Assembly: GCA_037893245.1 (NCBI GenBank)
Contig: JBAIAA010000442.1
Location: 186,001-250,000 of the forward strand
Reading direction: 5' to 3'
Source of the DNA: Crossaster papposus
Lineage: Eukaryota > Echinodermata > Asteroidea > Velatida > Solasteridae
Length of the DNA: 64,000 bases
The notes under the pieces were generated by a model. That model was not told the DNA's origin. It did no database searches and saw nothing but the letters and a program-made list of their open reading frames with translations. Of the stretch, positions 46,405 through 57,579 are shown in pieces (within the stretch, counting starts at the first letter, position 1; each line of letters opens with the position of its first letter). Both the position numbers and the translations under genes were made by a program.

Positions 46405-46911
46405 TCACTCTGTGGTAAATCTGTACGGCATCTCACAGACAAATGGTAGGTTATGGATGCAATTAATATCCCACCATCTGCCGCTAGTAGACATGTAGAC
46501 ACAAGGAGCGTTTGGCCCATCATTTGGTTGATCTGGACCCCAGTTGAGGTAGTTCTCCTTGGTTCCATCCAACCATTCGAAATTGGCGTAGAGACGGAGG
46601 CCGATCCACATCGCGTTCCCCAGACCATTTACGATCTTGGTGTATTCCTTGAGAAAGTCGTTCTCCTTCTCGCTGTTGATCGACATAAGATGAGCCGGTC
46701 TTCCAGGGCGGGACAGGCCCTGGCAGTACGCCTCGGCATCCTGGAAAGTTTTCAGCTTGTTGACGATGAGATGGCAGCGATTTCCAAACTCTATCCAGCC
46801 TGTATTGCAAGGAGCGCACCCCAAAACCATGGATCTGTAATCCATGGTTCCACTTAATACAAAACTGATGACGAATAGAACAGACGAAGTTTGTAAAGTT
46901 GCCATCTGCAT
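46405..46911 (-). CDS. Secreted C-type lectin, single CTLD, single exon
   Basis: 168 aa. Residues 1 to about 21 are a signal peptide (MQMATLQTSSVLFVISFVLSG). The rest is one long-form C-type lectin domain: C35/C46 at the N-terminal hairpin, C63, WIGL at 102-105, a NWGPDQPND loop at 123-131, C137, WWDINC at 146-151 and FVCE at 157-160. QPN at 128-130 occupies the sugar-selectivity position (EPN is usually mannose-type, QPD galactose-type), so specificity is open. In the WND motif the Asn position is Trp (WWD), removing one calcium ligand while D148 remains. The frame could start at residue 1 or 3, and a tatgcag just before residue 3 could alternatively be an acceptor. Family members are often innate-immune or biomineral-associated lectins. 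Confidence 0.92.
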   Translation of the reverse strand: MQMATLQTSSVLFVISFVLSGTMDYRSMVLGCAPCNTGWIEFGNRCHLIVNKLKTFQDAEAYCQGLSRPGRPAHLMSINSEKENDFLKEYTKIVNGLGNAMWIGLRLYANFEWLDGTKENYLNWGPDQPNDGPNAPCVYMSTSGRWWDINCIHNLPFVCEMPYRFTTE

Positions 46912-46987
46912 AAGCCGGGGAGTAAATTAGAAGGTTTAGAAGTATTACGTGAGACAAATGGCGGTAACTCTCAGTCTATGATTGTGG

Positions 46988-46994
46988 TATTTAA
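46988..46994 (-). promoter_or_regulatory. TATA-like box of lectin gene
   Basis: ttaaata on the minus strand, 77 bp upstream of the first ATG. It supports an unspliced transcript. Confidence 0.45.
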
Positions 46995-48021
46995 GCCAGA
47001 AGCCCGTCCTGCGTTCACACACCACTTTGGTCAAACAGCTTTATGAATGACAGACTAAATCTCCTGCACTTGCTTAAAATCGCATCCTCGCGGGTGCATT
47101 GTCACTACATGTATAAGGTAATTTGCGTGTTCAAGCTGAATGGTGATTGGATGATGATGTTGCCTGCACCACCTCATCACGGTCACCAATGACCATTCAG
47201 CTCGCACTAACTACCGTGTTAGTTCTTTCGTGTTCCTGGTTTTCTAAAAAGTAATTCCTTTTTTTAAAGGACGGAACATGGTGTGCCAAGAAGTGTGACG
47301 TAATGTTAACGTCATCATGCAGTTGTGGCACACAAAGAGATGTTTGTTTCAATCCTAACTCGTGACCAAAACAGAGAATCATATTCACACCTTATGATCT
47401 GATAAGCCATGCCTCGATGAACATTTCTTGTCCCGTTCGTGAAGCCGCTTAATTGGCCTCTACTCGGGGGTTAAAGGAAGATCGACTTAACGGTTCCAGG
47501 TTTGAAGTGGAACGTTCATACAAACATGCACCGTCATCCGAAAATGTTACAAACATGTTATGACTCATCGTGACGTCATCTCATATGAAATTCAAAACTT
47601 ACTGTTTAATGTCAAAACTTGATACAGTCTACTTTAAACGATATCCCATGAACTGACTGGGATTTGTGTGTGTGAGGCGGAGGTGGTGGACATCGTTGAT
47701 GGCAACAAATTGTTTCCAGGGCACAATTAAGAACGCTCGATCTTTTCTTTAAGAACGCTCGATCCTGGGTTGCCAGAAGTGCAATTATAAATTAATATAA
47801 CTTGAAAACATTTTATTACAGTAATACCAATCCAGAATAATGTTCAGTAAGGATGATAAACTAAGAGAAAAAGGTCAAAATGACGTCATCGTCCAAAAGG
47901 GCTCCCTCTTGCGAAAACTAATAAGACCAACACGATTCTGACCATTTCTGACTAGCGGGATGCCGCGCTTTGCGCGGCACCCACTAGCTGGGTGGAATCG
48001 TAACTTATAGAAAAGCAGAAA
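46995..48021. other. No gene recognised
   Basis: A short direct repeat aagaacgctcgatc (47731, 47752) and a gccgcgctttgcgcggc hairpin (47961-47977). No coding feature. Confidence 0.5.
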
Positions 48022-49363
48022 AGAACCGTCTGGTGAAAATATGTTACCAGTCGCAAATGCATTAATGTAAAATCTATAGTTTGAAAATTGCGAAAATATG
48101 TAGTTCGCCGACGACGCAGTTGTAAATGGGATCTGGAATTGAATAGTGCTATCGGGTAGAAAATAATACCAATATTCGTAACAGCTAAAGAAAGGACACA
48201 ACTGGGACATTCCGAATTGAAAACATTAAATGTTGTAAAGGTATCTTTATTAAAATTTAAAAAATAAAATAAAAAGAGTTGCATAAAATATTATGTGTAA
48301 CCATGACTATGCATGACTTTCTAGATTTTAGTACTGACATTTTAATACTAAACATGATTAAATTAGATTTAGAGGGGTAATGGCAATTTTATAGGAATGT
48401 TAGAGCAATATTATAGGATCACTATGCCCTTCTGTCGTTTAACCATTTAGTTATAAATCAAATAGGCATTTGGAAAATAATTTGGCTCTCGCAGGGCGGG
48501 TTTATCTGTTGAGAAAGTGATGTGTTTATTACTATTAGGATGGCCCTTTTTATTTATGTGGTCCTTATTTTTGATTGAACCTATTGTGGGGCTCCCGATC
48601 CAAGAAAAAAACAAAAAAACCTTGTTTTATTAGGCCTACCGCCGACCCTCTCTGGAACCCCATTCACCCAAGAAATTTGCAAATAAACAAAAAATGAATA
48701 GTAAATTTATACAATACGGCTCTGTGTTATATGATATACGCTATTGAAAGTGATTTGTTTATACACAAAATATAGGGTACATGTACAACAATCAGTGAAA
48801 TCCCAGAAGATGAGAGGATGCATTGCGTTGTCTCGAATCAATATATGTACCACATATATTATGTACCTTACTGGTATGGCATGACTGCCACTACCGCCAG
48901 TATAATCGAGATTCGAGAGTCAACTGCATCTTATTAAAAATAGATTTTGTTTATGCAGTCGTCCATTTTATGTTAAACACACTGATTTAGCAAAATTGGA
49001 GATAATATATATACACAATTCTCATTTTATTTATCCATCTAATCAGGTGAAACTGCTTGATTTGTTTTGACCGACCAGCCCAACTTTAAAAGCAAAAGAT
49101 ATAAGAACCATAAAAATATAAAGAGATGCCCTTAAATATATTGCAGACGCCCACAATCGGAATATTGTTTGCGTTTAAACAAAATAATACACATTCATTA
49201 ACCGAATTGAATTTTAGTGATGAGAATATTTTAGAGCGTGGGTTATGCATCCTGAGTAATTATGTACTTTGTAAGCAAACACGATATTCTTCCAGTAAAG
49301 GTTTAGACTTTCAGGTTTTTATTTAACAAAAGAAAATAATTCTGGTTTTGTAAGGTGTTTGAA
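48022..49363. other. Duplicated flank, no gene recognised
   Basis: AT-rich with one 66-codon frame (49126-49326), repeated at 52859-53059. No family recognised. The reverse-strand frames at its left end occur in both copies and carry no domain. Confidence 0.5.
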
Positions 49364-51752
49364 TGACTGGGGCGGTATGGGGAATTGAGCCTCCCCATAT
49401 CCATGAAATGTCCCAAATGGTCTGCGTCTCAAATAGCCTCTCCTATTCAAACTCCTTCTGTCCGGCTTCACGTGCCGACCCCTGTTACTAACTGAGGGCA
49501 GGGGTGTGTAGGCGGATCTCTGGCGCCTTAAAACCAGACTGCTCCGGGAAGGTGGGTCTCGTCAGCCATGGGAGGTTGCCTACCTAGGAGAGTGATACTC
49601 TGATTCCAAACTCGGGCAGGTGGGGCTCGTAGTCTTGGTTGACAGCCCACCAAAGTGTTGAACACGTCACTTTAGGTCTTATCACCGCACCTACGTGTTC
49701 CGGGCCAGGGGCGAACTACATTATATTTCGTAGACTTCGGCCGCTGTTGCCTCCGGACGCCGGCTGTTCAGGGTCAATCACCCGTTCAGTCTGCCAGACC
49801 CGGACTAAAATAAGTCTGGCTAGAACCCTGATTACGAAAACTACAAGAAAGAACCGTATTACTGCACCGAAGGCAGCTGGGCGGTTGTCTGTCAATGACT
49901 CCATGACGGACCAGCGGGAAACCGGAAAGTCAGCCCGGACTGTTGGTCCTGATAAGTCTGCCTACCTTCAAACCCCTCGTTGTGTCCACATACAACGTTC
50001 GCACCCTTTTTAGACAAGGAAAATCTCATCAACTATTCACGGGTTGTAACGATGCTGGAATTGACATAGTTGGCATACAAGAGCATCGACTAATTACTTC
50101 AAACACCACTGACGAGTTATGGTCTGATGACAAGCACTGGGTACTTGTCTACAATTCAGCTTCTAATAGGAGACTGGGGGGCGTTGGTATACTTATGTCT
50201 AAACACATCTACAAATGTTTGCAGAGTGTTGAAGTCATCTCCGACAGAATTCTGACTGCTACATTCTATGGAAACCCTCAGCTAACTATCACAACTGTGT
50301 ATGCCCCTACAGAGTGCTCCTCCATCACTGAAAAGGATTCATTTTATACATCCATGACTGATCACCTAGACCATGTCAAGAGGCACAACATCCACCTAGT
50401 CCTAGGCGATTTCAATGCTAGAGTTGGTCTAGACAGTCACTCCCACCTTCCGACAGTTGTAGGACGGCACTGCTTTTATGAGACCACCAATGACAATGGT
50501 GAGCGTCTTATCACCATGTGTGAAGAAAACAACCTGCGCCCTGTCCAAATGAGATTCCCCCAACATAGATCTAGGCTCTGGACATGGGCTCATCCCTCCG
50601 GCTCCCTTCATCAGCTGGATCACATCTTGATAAATAGCAAGTGGGTAAACTCTCTACATAATTGCCGTGCATACAACTCTGTGGAACTAGATTCTGACCA
50701 TCGCATTGTCAGTATCACTCTAGTAACCAGTCTCAGAACCAGCAAGGGTAAGCCATCCCGACGACCCAAGTTTAACTGGAAAAGGCTTCATGATCCTGCC
50801 ATCAAGGAGAAGTTTCAGCTCGAGCTATCCAACAGGTTCGAAATACTTCAAAATGACACTACCTCAACGATCACCGATCGGTATGACAACTTTGAAACCG
50901 CCGTAAAGGAAGTGGTTGAGAGGGTGGTTGGGAGATGCAGACCTTGTGGGATGCCAAGCTGGGTGTCTGAGAAGACCATGAAACTTAAAGATGAAAGGGA
51001 TTATGCCAAAAAGAGGTACTTAATATCAAGATCACGCCAATCCAGGGAGAATTGGAGGAAACTTAATTCCTGTCTCAACGAATCTTACAAGAGAGATGAA
51101 ATCACCGATCTCAACAAACAGATAGATAATCTTAAGGTAGCTGATGAAATAGGAGACTACTCCACTACCTGGAAAATTATCCATAATCTCTCGGGGAAAG
51201 ACAAAAGGAGGAGTGTCAAAGTCAAGATGAGAGATGGATCAATCCCCGTTAGTGACTCAGAGCTGCTTTCAGAGTGGAGTAAATACTTCAGCACCTTACT
51301 CAACAATGAAAATGGTCAGTCACCTGAACTACCTCCCCCTGCTGTCAGTGACTTGCCCATCTTCACTGACTCTCCTTCACGGTATGAGACAGTCAAGGCC
51401 ATTAAATCTTTAAAAACCAACAAGGCAGCGGGTCTTGACTGTGCAATAACAGCGGAAGCTCTGCAGAGTGGTGGTGATCAGATGATAGATGTCATTCATG
51501 GTTTCTGTGTTGAGGTGTATACGACCTTGTCTCCACCACATCAGTGGACTACGAATATCATCGTTCCCGTACCCAAGAAAGGAGATCTCTCTCTCATGAC
51601 AAATTACCGAGGGATCTCTCTCATGTCAATAGCTGCAAAAGTTTTTAATAAAATGTTGCTCAACAGAATCCGCCCTTTTGTTGATCCAATGCTAAGGAAC
51701 AACCAAGCTGGTTTCCGTCCGGGTCGCAGTTGTACACAACAGATTCACATCA
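49364..51752 (+). mobile_element. LINE copy 1, cut after 2.39 kb by the duplication
   Basis: Identical in layout to 53097-55485. The main frame (49943-51769) keeps the APE endonuclease and the start of the polymerase as far as NQAGFRPGRSCTQQ, then runs into duplicated flank DNA. All catalytic aspartates of the reverse transcriptase are missing, so it cannot retrotranspose by itself. Confidence 0.9.
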
Positions 51753-51754
51753 CC

Positions 51755-54700
51755 AGAACCGTCTGGTGAAAATATGTTACCAGTCGCAAATGCATTAATG
51801 TAAAATCTATAGTTTGAAAATTGCGAAAATATGTAGTTCGCCGACGACGCAGTTGTAAATGGGATCTGGAATTGAATAGTGCTATCGGGTAGAAAATAAT
51901 ACCAATATTCGTAACAGCTAAAGAAAGGACACAACTGGGACATTCCGAATTGAAAACATTGAATGTTGTAAAGGTATCTTTATTAAAATTTAAAAAAAAT
52001 AATAAAAAGAGTTGCATAAAATATTATGTGTAACCATGACTATGCATGACTTTCTAGATTTTAGTACTGACATTTTAATACTAAACATGATTAAATTAGA
52101 TTTAGAGGGGTAATGGCAATTTTATAGGAATGTTAGAGCAATATTATAGGATCACTATGCCCTTCTGTCGTTTAACCATTTAGTTATAAATCAAATAGGC
52201 ATTTGGAAAATAATTTGGCTCTCGCAGGGCGGGTTTATCTGTTGAGAAAGTGATGTGTTTATTACTATTAGGATGGCCCTTTTTATTTATGTGGTCCTTA
52301 TTTTTGATTGAACCTATTGTGGGGCTCCCGATCCAAGAAAAAAACAAAAAAACCTTGTTTTATTAGGCCTACCGCCGACCCTCTCTGGAACCCCATTCAC
52401 CCAAGAAATTTGCAAATAAACAAAAAATGAATAGTAAATTTATACAATACGGCTCTGTGTTATATGATATACGCTATTGAAAGTGATTTGTTTATACACA
52501 AAATATAGGGTACATGTACAACAATCAGTGAAATCCCAGAAGATGAGAGGATGCATTGCGTTGTCTCGAATCAATATATGTACCACATATATTATGTACC
52601 TTACTGGTATGGCATGACTGCCACTACCGCCAGTATAATCGAGATTCGAGAGTCAACTGCATCTTATTAAAAATAGATTTTGTTTATGCAGTCGTCCATT
52701 TTATGTTAAACACACTGATTTAGCAAAATTGGAGATAATATATATACACAATTCTCATTTTATTTATCCATCTAATCAGGTGAAACTGCTTGATTTGTTT
52801 TGACCGACCAGCCCAACTTTAAAAGCAAAAGATATAAGAACCATAAAAATATAAAGAGATGCCCTTAAATATATTGCAGACGCCCACAATCGGAATATTG
52901 TTTGCGTTTAAACAAAATAATACACATTCATTAACCGAATTGAATTTTAGTGATGAGAATATTTTAGAGCGTGGGTTATGCATCCTGAGTAATTATGTAC
53001 TTTGTAAGCAAACACGATATTCTTCCAGTAAAGGTTTAGACTTTCAGGTTTTTATTTAACAAAAGAAAATAATTCTGGTTTTGTAAGGTGTTTGAATGAC
53101 TGGGGCGGTATGGGGAATTGAGCCTCCCCATATCCATGAAATGTCCCAAATGGTCTGCGTCTCAAATAGCCTCTCCTATTCAAACTCCTTCTGTCCGGCT
53201 TCACGTGCCGACCCCTGTTACTAACTGAGGGCAGGGGTGTGTAGGCGGATCTCTGGCGCCTTAAAACCAGACTGCTCCGGGAAGGTGGGTCTCGTCAGCC
53301 ATGGGAGGTTGCCTACCTAGGAGAGTGATACTCTGATTCCAAACTCGGGCAGGTGGGGCTCGTAGTCTTGGTTGACAGCCCACCAAAGTGTTGAACACGT
53401 CACTTTAGGTCTTATCACCGCACCTACGTGTTCCGGGCCAGGGGCGAACTACATTATATTTCGTAGACTTCGGCCGCTGTTGCCTCCGGACGCCGGCTGT
53501 TCAGGGTCAATCACCCGTTCAGTCTGCCAGACCCGGACTAAAATAAGTCTGGCTAGAACCCTGATTACGAAAACTACAAGAAAGAACCGTATTACTGCAC
53601 CGAAGGCAGCTGGGCGGTTGTCTGTCAATGACTCCATGACGGACCAGCGGGAAACCGGAAAGTCAGCCCGGACTGTTGGTCCTGATAAGTCTGCCTACCT
53701 TCAAACCCCTCGTTGTGTCCACATACAACGTTCGCACCCTTTTTAGACAAGGAAAATCTCATCAACTATTCACGGGTTGTAACGATGCTGGAATTGACAT
53801 AGTTGGCATACAAGAGCATCGACTAATTACTTCAAACACCACTGACGAGTTATGGTCTGATGACAAGCACTGGGTACTTGTCTACAATTCAGCTTCTAAT
53901 AGGAGACTGGGGGGCGTTGGTATACTTATGTCTAAACACATCTACAAATGTTTGCAGAGTGTTGAAGTCATCTCCGACAGAATTCTGACTGCTACATTCT
54001 ATGGAAACCCTCAGCTAACTATCACAACTGTGTATGCCCCTACAGAGTGCTCCTCCATCACTGAAAAGGATTCATTTTATACATCCATGACTGATCACCT
54101 AGACCATGTCAAGAGGCACAACATCCACCTAGTCCTAGGCGATTTCAATGCTAGAGTTGGTCTAGACAGTCACTCCCACCTTCCGACAGTTGTAGGACGG
54201 CACTGCTTTTATGAGACCACCAATGACAATGGTGAGCGTCTTATCACCATGTGTGAAGAAAACAACCTGCGCCCTGTCCAAATGAGATTCCCCCAACCTA
54301 GATCTAGGCTCTGGACATGGGCTCATCCCTCCGGCTCCCTTCATCAGCTGGATCACATCTTGATAAATAGCAAGTGGGTAAACTCTCTACATAATTGCCG
54401 TGCATACAACTCTGTGGAACTAGATTCTGACCATCGCATTGTCAGTATCACTCTAGTAACCAGTCTCAGAACCAGCAAGGGTAAGCCATCCCGACGACCC
54501 AAGTTTAACTGGAAAAGGCTTCATGATCCTGTCATCAAGGAGAAGTTTCAGCTCGAGCTATCCAACAGGTTCGAAATACTTCAAAATGACACTACCTCAA
54601 CGATCACCGATCGGTATGACAACTTTGAAACCGCTGTAAAGGAAGTGGTTGAGAGGGTGGTTGGGAGATGCAGACCTTGTGGGATGCCAAGCTGGGTGTC

Positions 54701-55485
54701 TGAGAAGACCATGAAACTTAAAGATGAAAGGGATTATGCCAAAAAGAGGTACTTAATATCAAGATCACGCCAATCCAGGGAGAATTGGAGGAAACTTAAT
54801 TCCTGTCTCAACGAATCTTACAAGAGAGATGAAATCACCGATCTCAACAAACAGATAGATAATCTTAAGGTAGCTGATGAAATAGGAGACTACTCCACTA
54901 CCTGGAAAATTATCCATAATCTCTCGGGGAAAGACAAAAGGAGGAGTGTCAAAGTCAAGATGAGAGATGGATCAATCCCCGTTAGTGACTCAGAGCTGCT
55001 TTCAGAGTGGAGTAAATACTTCAGCACCTTACTCAACAATGAAAATGGTCAGTCACCTGAACTACCTCCCCCTGCTGTCAGTGACTTGCCCATCTTCACT
55101 GACTCTCCTTCACGGTATGAGACAGTCAAGGCCATTAAATCTTTAAAAACCAACAAGGCAGCGGGTCTTGACTGTGCAATAACAGCGGAAGCTCTGCAGA
55201 GTGGTGGTGATCAGATGATAGATGTCATTCATGGTTTCTGTGTTGAGGTGTATATGACCTTGTCTCCACCACATCAGTGGACTACGAATATCATCGTTCC
55301 CGTACCCAAGAAAGGAGATCTCTCTCTCATGACAAATTACCGAGGGATCTCTCTCATGTCAATAGCTGCAAAAGTTTTCAATAAAATGTTGCTCAACAGA
55401 ATCCGCCCTTTTGTTGATCCAATGCTAAGGAACAACCAAGCTGGTTTCCGTCCGGGTCGCAGTTGTACACAACAGATTCACATCA
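51755..55485 (+). repeat. 3.73-kb tandem segmental duplication, copy 2
   Basis: The second copy, continuous on its right with the remaining 1.15 kb of the LINE, so this is the original locus and copy 1 is the duplicate in structural terms. Confidence 0.9.
53085..53096. repeat. LINE target-site duplication, left
   Basis: aaggtgtttgaa, repeated exactly at 56641-56652 and, through the segmental duplication, at 49352-49363. Confidence 0.9.
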
Positions 55486-56640
55486 TTCGAAGGATAATGG
55501 AGGGTTTTAAAGACCACCAACTTCCTCTTACGGTATCCTTTATCGACTTCAGGAAAGCATTTGACTCCATCAACAGATCTGCCATGTTTTCCATACTACG
55601 CCACTATGGCATTCCCGAACCAGTAGTCAGCGCCATCAAAGCCATGTATGTAAATTCTCAAAGTGCTGTTATGGTGGGCGGAAACATCTCTGAGCCTTTT
55701 GCCGTATCCACTGGAGTTTTGCAAGGGGATGTACTTGCTCCTTTCGTGTTCGTTATAGTTGTTGACTTCCTCCTAAAGGAAGCCACCACTAGCTTGGATT
55801 CTGGAGTCGTAACACACCCACGTCGTTCTAGGAGATATCCTGCAAAGTTGCTAAATGACCTTAACTTTGCAGATGATATTGCCCTTCTGGAGTCTTCCCT
55901 ACCACGGGCCCAAGCACAGTTATCCAGCACTGCTTTAGCAGCTGAAGGTGTCGGTCTCATTATCAGTGTACCCAAGACTGAGTACATCACGTCATATTGT
56001 GAGCCTTCCCCCACACTGCAAGTCCACGGCAGCCCGATCAAGCATGTGACCGATTTTAAATATCTTGGATCCATGGTGGCATCCTGTGCAACCGACCTTA
56101 AACGACGCAAGGCACTGGCTTGGGCTGCCTTTTGGAAGAAAAGTTGTGGAGAAGCTCTTCTTTTCCAATTTCCACCAAAATGATGTTGTTCAACACAACT
56201 TGCATCACTGTTCTCCTCTATGGATGCGAGTCATGGGTCATCTCCAGGGACATGGAAAGTAAACTCAACGCTTTTGCCACCTCGTGCTACCGCATTATGC
56301 TGAGCATTAAGCGTATTGACCATGTCACAAATGCATCTATATATGCTATGACTAACACAAGCCCTCTTGTTGAGCGTGTAAGAACTCGGCAGCTCAAGTT
56401 CCTTGGGCACATTCTCCGCATGCCAGACGATGAACCTGCTAAATTATATGCCCTCTATACACCACCTTACGGGGAAAAGAGGCCAGGTAGACAACGCACA
56501 TCATTCCTTACATATATTCGACGCTTGCTTGGAGATAGCGACGGCATGCTACAACCACACCAAATCACAACTATTGCCCAAGATCGCAGTAAATGGAGAA
56601 AGATTGTAGTCGCCTGCTCCGCAGCCGAAGGATGATGATG
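53097..56640 (+). mobile_element. Full-length non-LTR retrotransposon, 3544 bp, 12-bp TSD
   Basis: Starts tgactggggcgg and ends in a (gat)n tail gaaggatgatgatg, flanked by perfect 12-bp direct repeats. A 5'UTR of about 580 bp is followed by one large polyprotein frame. There is no poly(A); a short microsatellite tail is typical of several LINE clades (I/Nimb/R1-like and others). I do not assign the clade. A 124-codon frame at 53372-53746 overlaps the start of the main frame and has no recognised domain. Confidence 0.95.
53676..56635 (+). CDS. LINE endonuclease-reverse transcriptase, one frameshift
   Basis: The frame 53676-56183 (835 codons) continues in another frame to a stop at 56635; one indel lies near 56135-56150. 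Domains: APE-type endonuclease with STYNVRTLF, GIQEHR, VLGDFNARV and LDSDHRIVS (residues about 15-250). Reverse transcriptase follows with VPKKGD...NYRGISLM, AGFRPGRSC, SFIDFRKAFDSINR, GVLQGDVLAP and NFADDIALL, so the catalytic box is FADD rather than YADD. The C-terminal region after the frameshift has LLYGCESW, LKFLGHILRMP and PGRQRTSFL, and ends VVACSAAEG. The single shift is recent; otherwise the frame is intact. It acts by target-primed reverse transcription. Confidence 0.92.
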
Positions 56641-56652
56641 AAGGTGTTTGAA

Positions 56653-57579
56653 AACCACAAGAAACAGGTATTTTAGGTGATGGCATTAACAGGATCGAAT
56701 AAGTCTGCTTTGTGGGAATTATAATGTTTCTAGAAATGATTTCATTAGAATTAATGTGTTATTTAGGTAATAACAGTGCGAGAACCCGGCTATTACTGCG
56801 TGGTAATGACCGGGTTGGGGGATGACCGCTGGTAATGGATCGAGCCTTTAATAAATACATTTTTAACGAGAAAAATGTTGAAAATACTCTGAATTTCGCG
56901 ACTTCGCGGCTTCTTCTAGGCCGTTTTACAAACGCAGCTTCGTTTTCGTATTTTGGCTTTGTTCATGTAGTTTAGCAGTGGTACAGTTGTTTTCCTAGCT
57001 CCGGATTTTTCCTAGTTGAATCGCTTCAAATAAAAACCTATCTTGTTATGGCTTGGTCTCCAATACTATTTGTTTAGATGAAGTGCATTTTGAAAAGAAA
57101 CATACAAGCTTCTTGATACATAAGTAAAAATAAGTCTAAAAGTCTCCAGTATTAAAAAATCTGCCAAAGACTGAACGTTAATTTTTTCCTAGTTCCGGAT
57201 CGCCCGTAAAATACATGCATCAACTACACGCGCGCAAGCGATTTCATATGACGTGTTCTGTTTGACCATGGAGAAATTTCTCCATGGTGGGACAAAGTTT
57301 ATCGGCTCGTTGCCGCGCGCCACACACGTACACGGACAAAACATTTCAAAGCATTTCCTTGCAAGTCCTCTTTTTAAACTTTATTGGAAGTGAAAGTATT
57401 TGAAATTTATTTTAAACTGTATTTATATAAATTAATGAATACTTTATCAGAAATATAGGCTTGATTCGGGTTGGTTCTAGCGTGATAATTGTTCATGTAC
57501 GAAGCATTTTTTTACTCGATCCGGAATTGGTTAAACTGATCCGCAACTAGAAAAAGGGATGTCGGTATATTTGACGTCG
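56653..57579. other. No gene; dispersed tcctagttccggat motifs
   Basis: tcctag(t/c)tccggat and its complement recur at about 56994, 57187 and 57517, and again at 59216 beyond the next LINE. This suggests the LINE inserted into an older repeat. A perfect palindrome ccatggagaaatttctccatgg-like lies at 57268-57289. Confidence 0.5.

Larger units (their letters stand above)
48022..51752 (+). repeat. 3.73-kb tandem segmental duplication, copy 1
   Basis: 48022-51752 equals 51755-55485 at a fixed offset of 3733 bp with fewer than about ten differences seen by eye. It comprises 1.33 kb of flanking DNA plus the first 2.39 kb of a LINE. A 2-bp filler (cc, 51753-51754) separates the copies. Because the left target duplication of the LINE (aaggtgtttgaa) is copied as well, the duplication is younger than the LINE insertion. 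An assembly artefact is possible. Confidence 0.9.

Noticed and set aside
46453..46857. Forward-strand 134-codon frame
   Set aside because: Exact antisense of the C-type lectin exon; the lectin frame has domain, signal peptide, TATA and poly(A) support.
47875..48210. Reverse 111-codon frame with hydrophobic composition
   Set aside because: The part inside the segmental duplication recurs at 51692-52017 with a different N-terminus; no domain, and AT-rich bias explains the Phe/Tyr content.
49639..50013. LINE ORF1 / gag candidate (also 53372-53746)
   Set aside because: Overlaps the endonuclease start and has no zinc knuckle, coiled coil or RRM; kept only as a note under the LINE.
48022..56640. 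Two independent LINE insertions
   Set aside because: Identical 1.33-kb flanks and an identical left target duplication in both copies show one insertion followed by segmental duplication.
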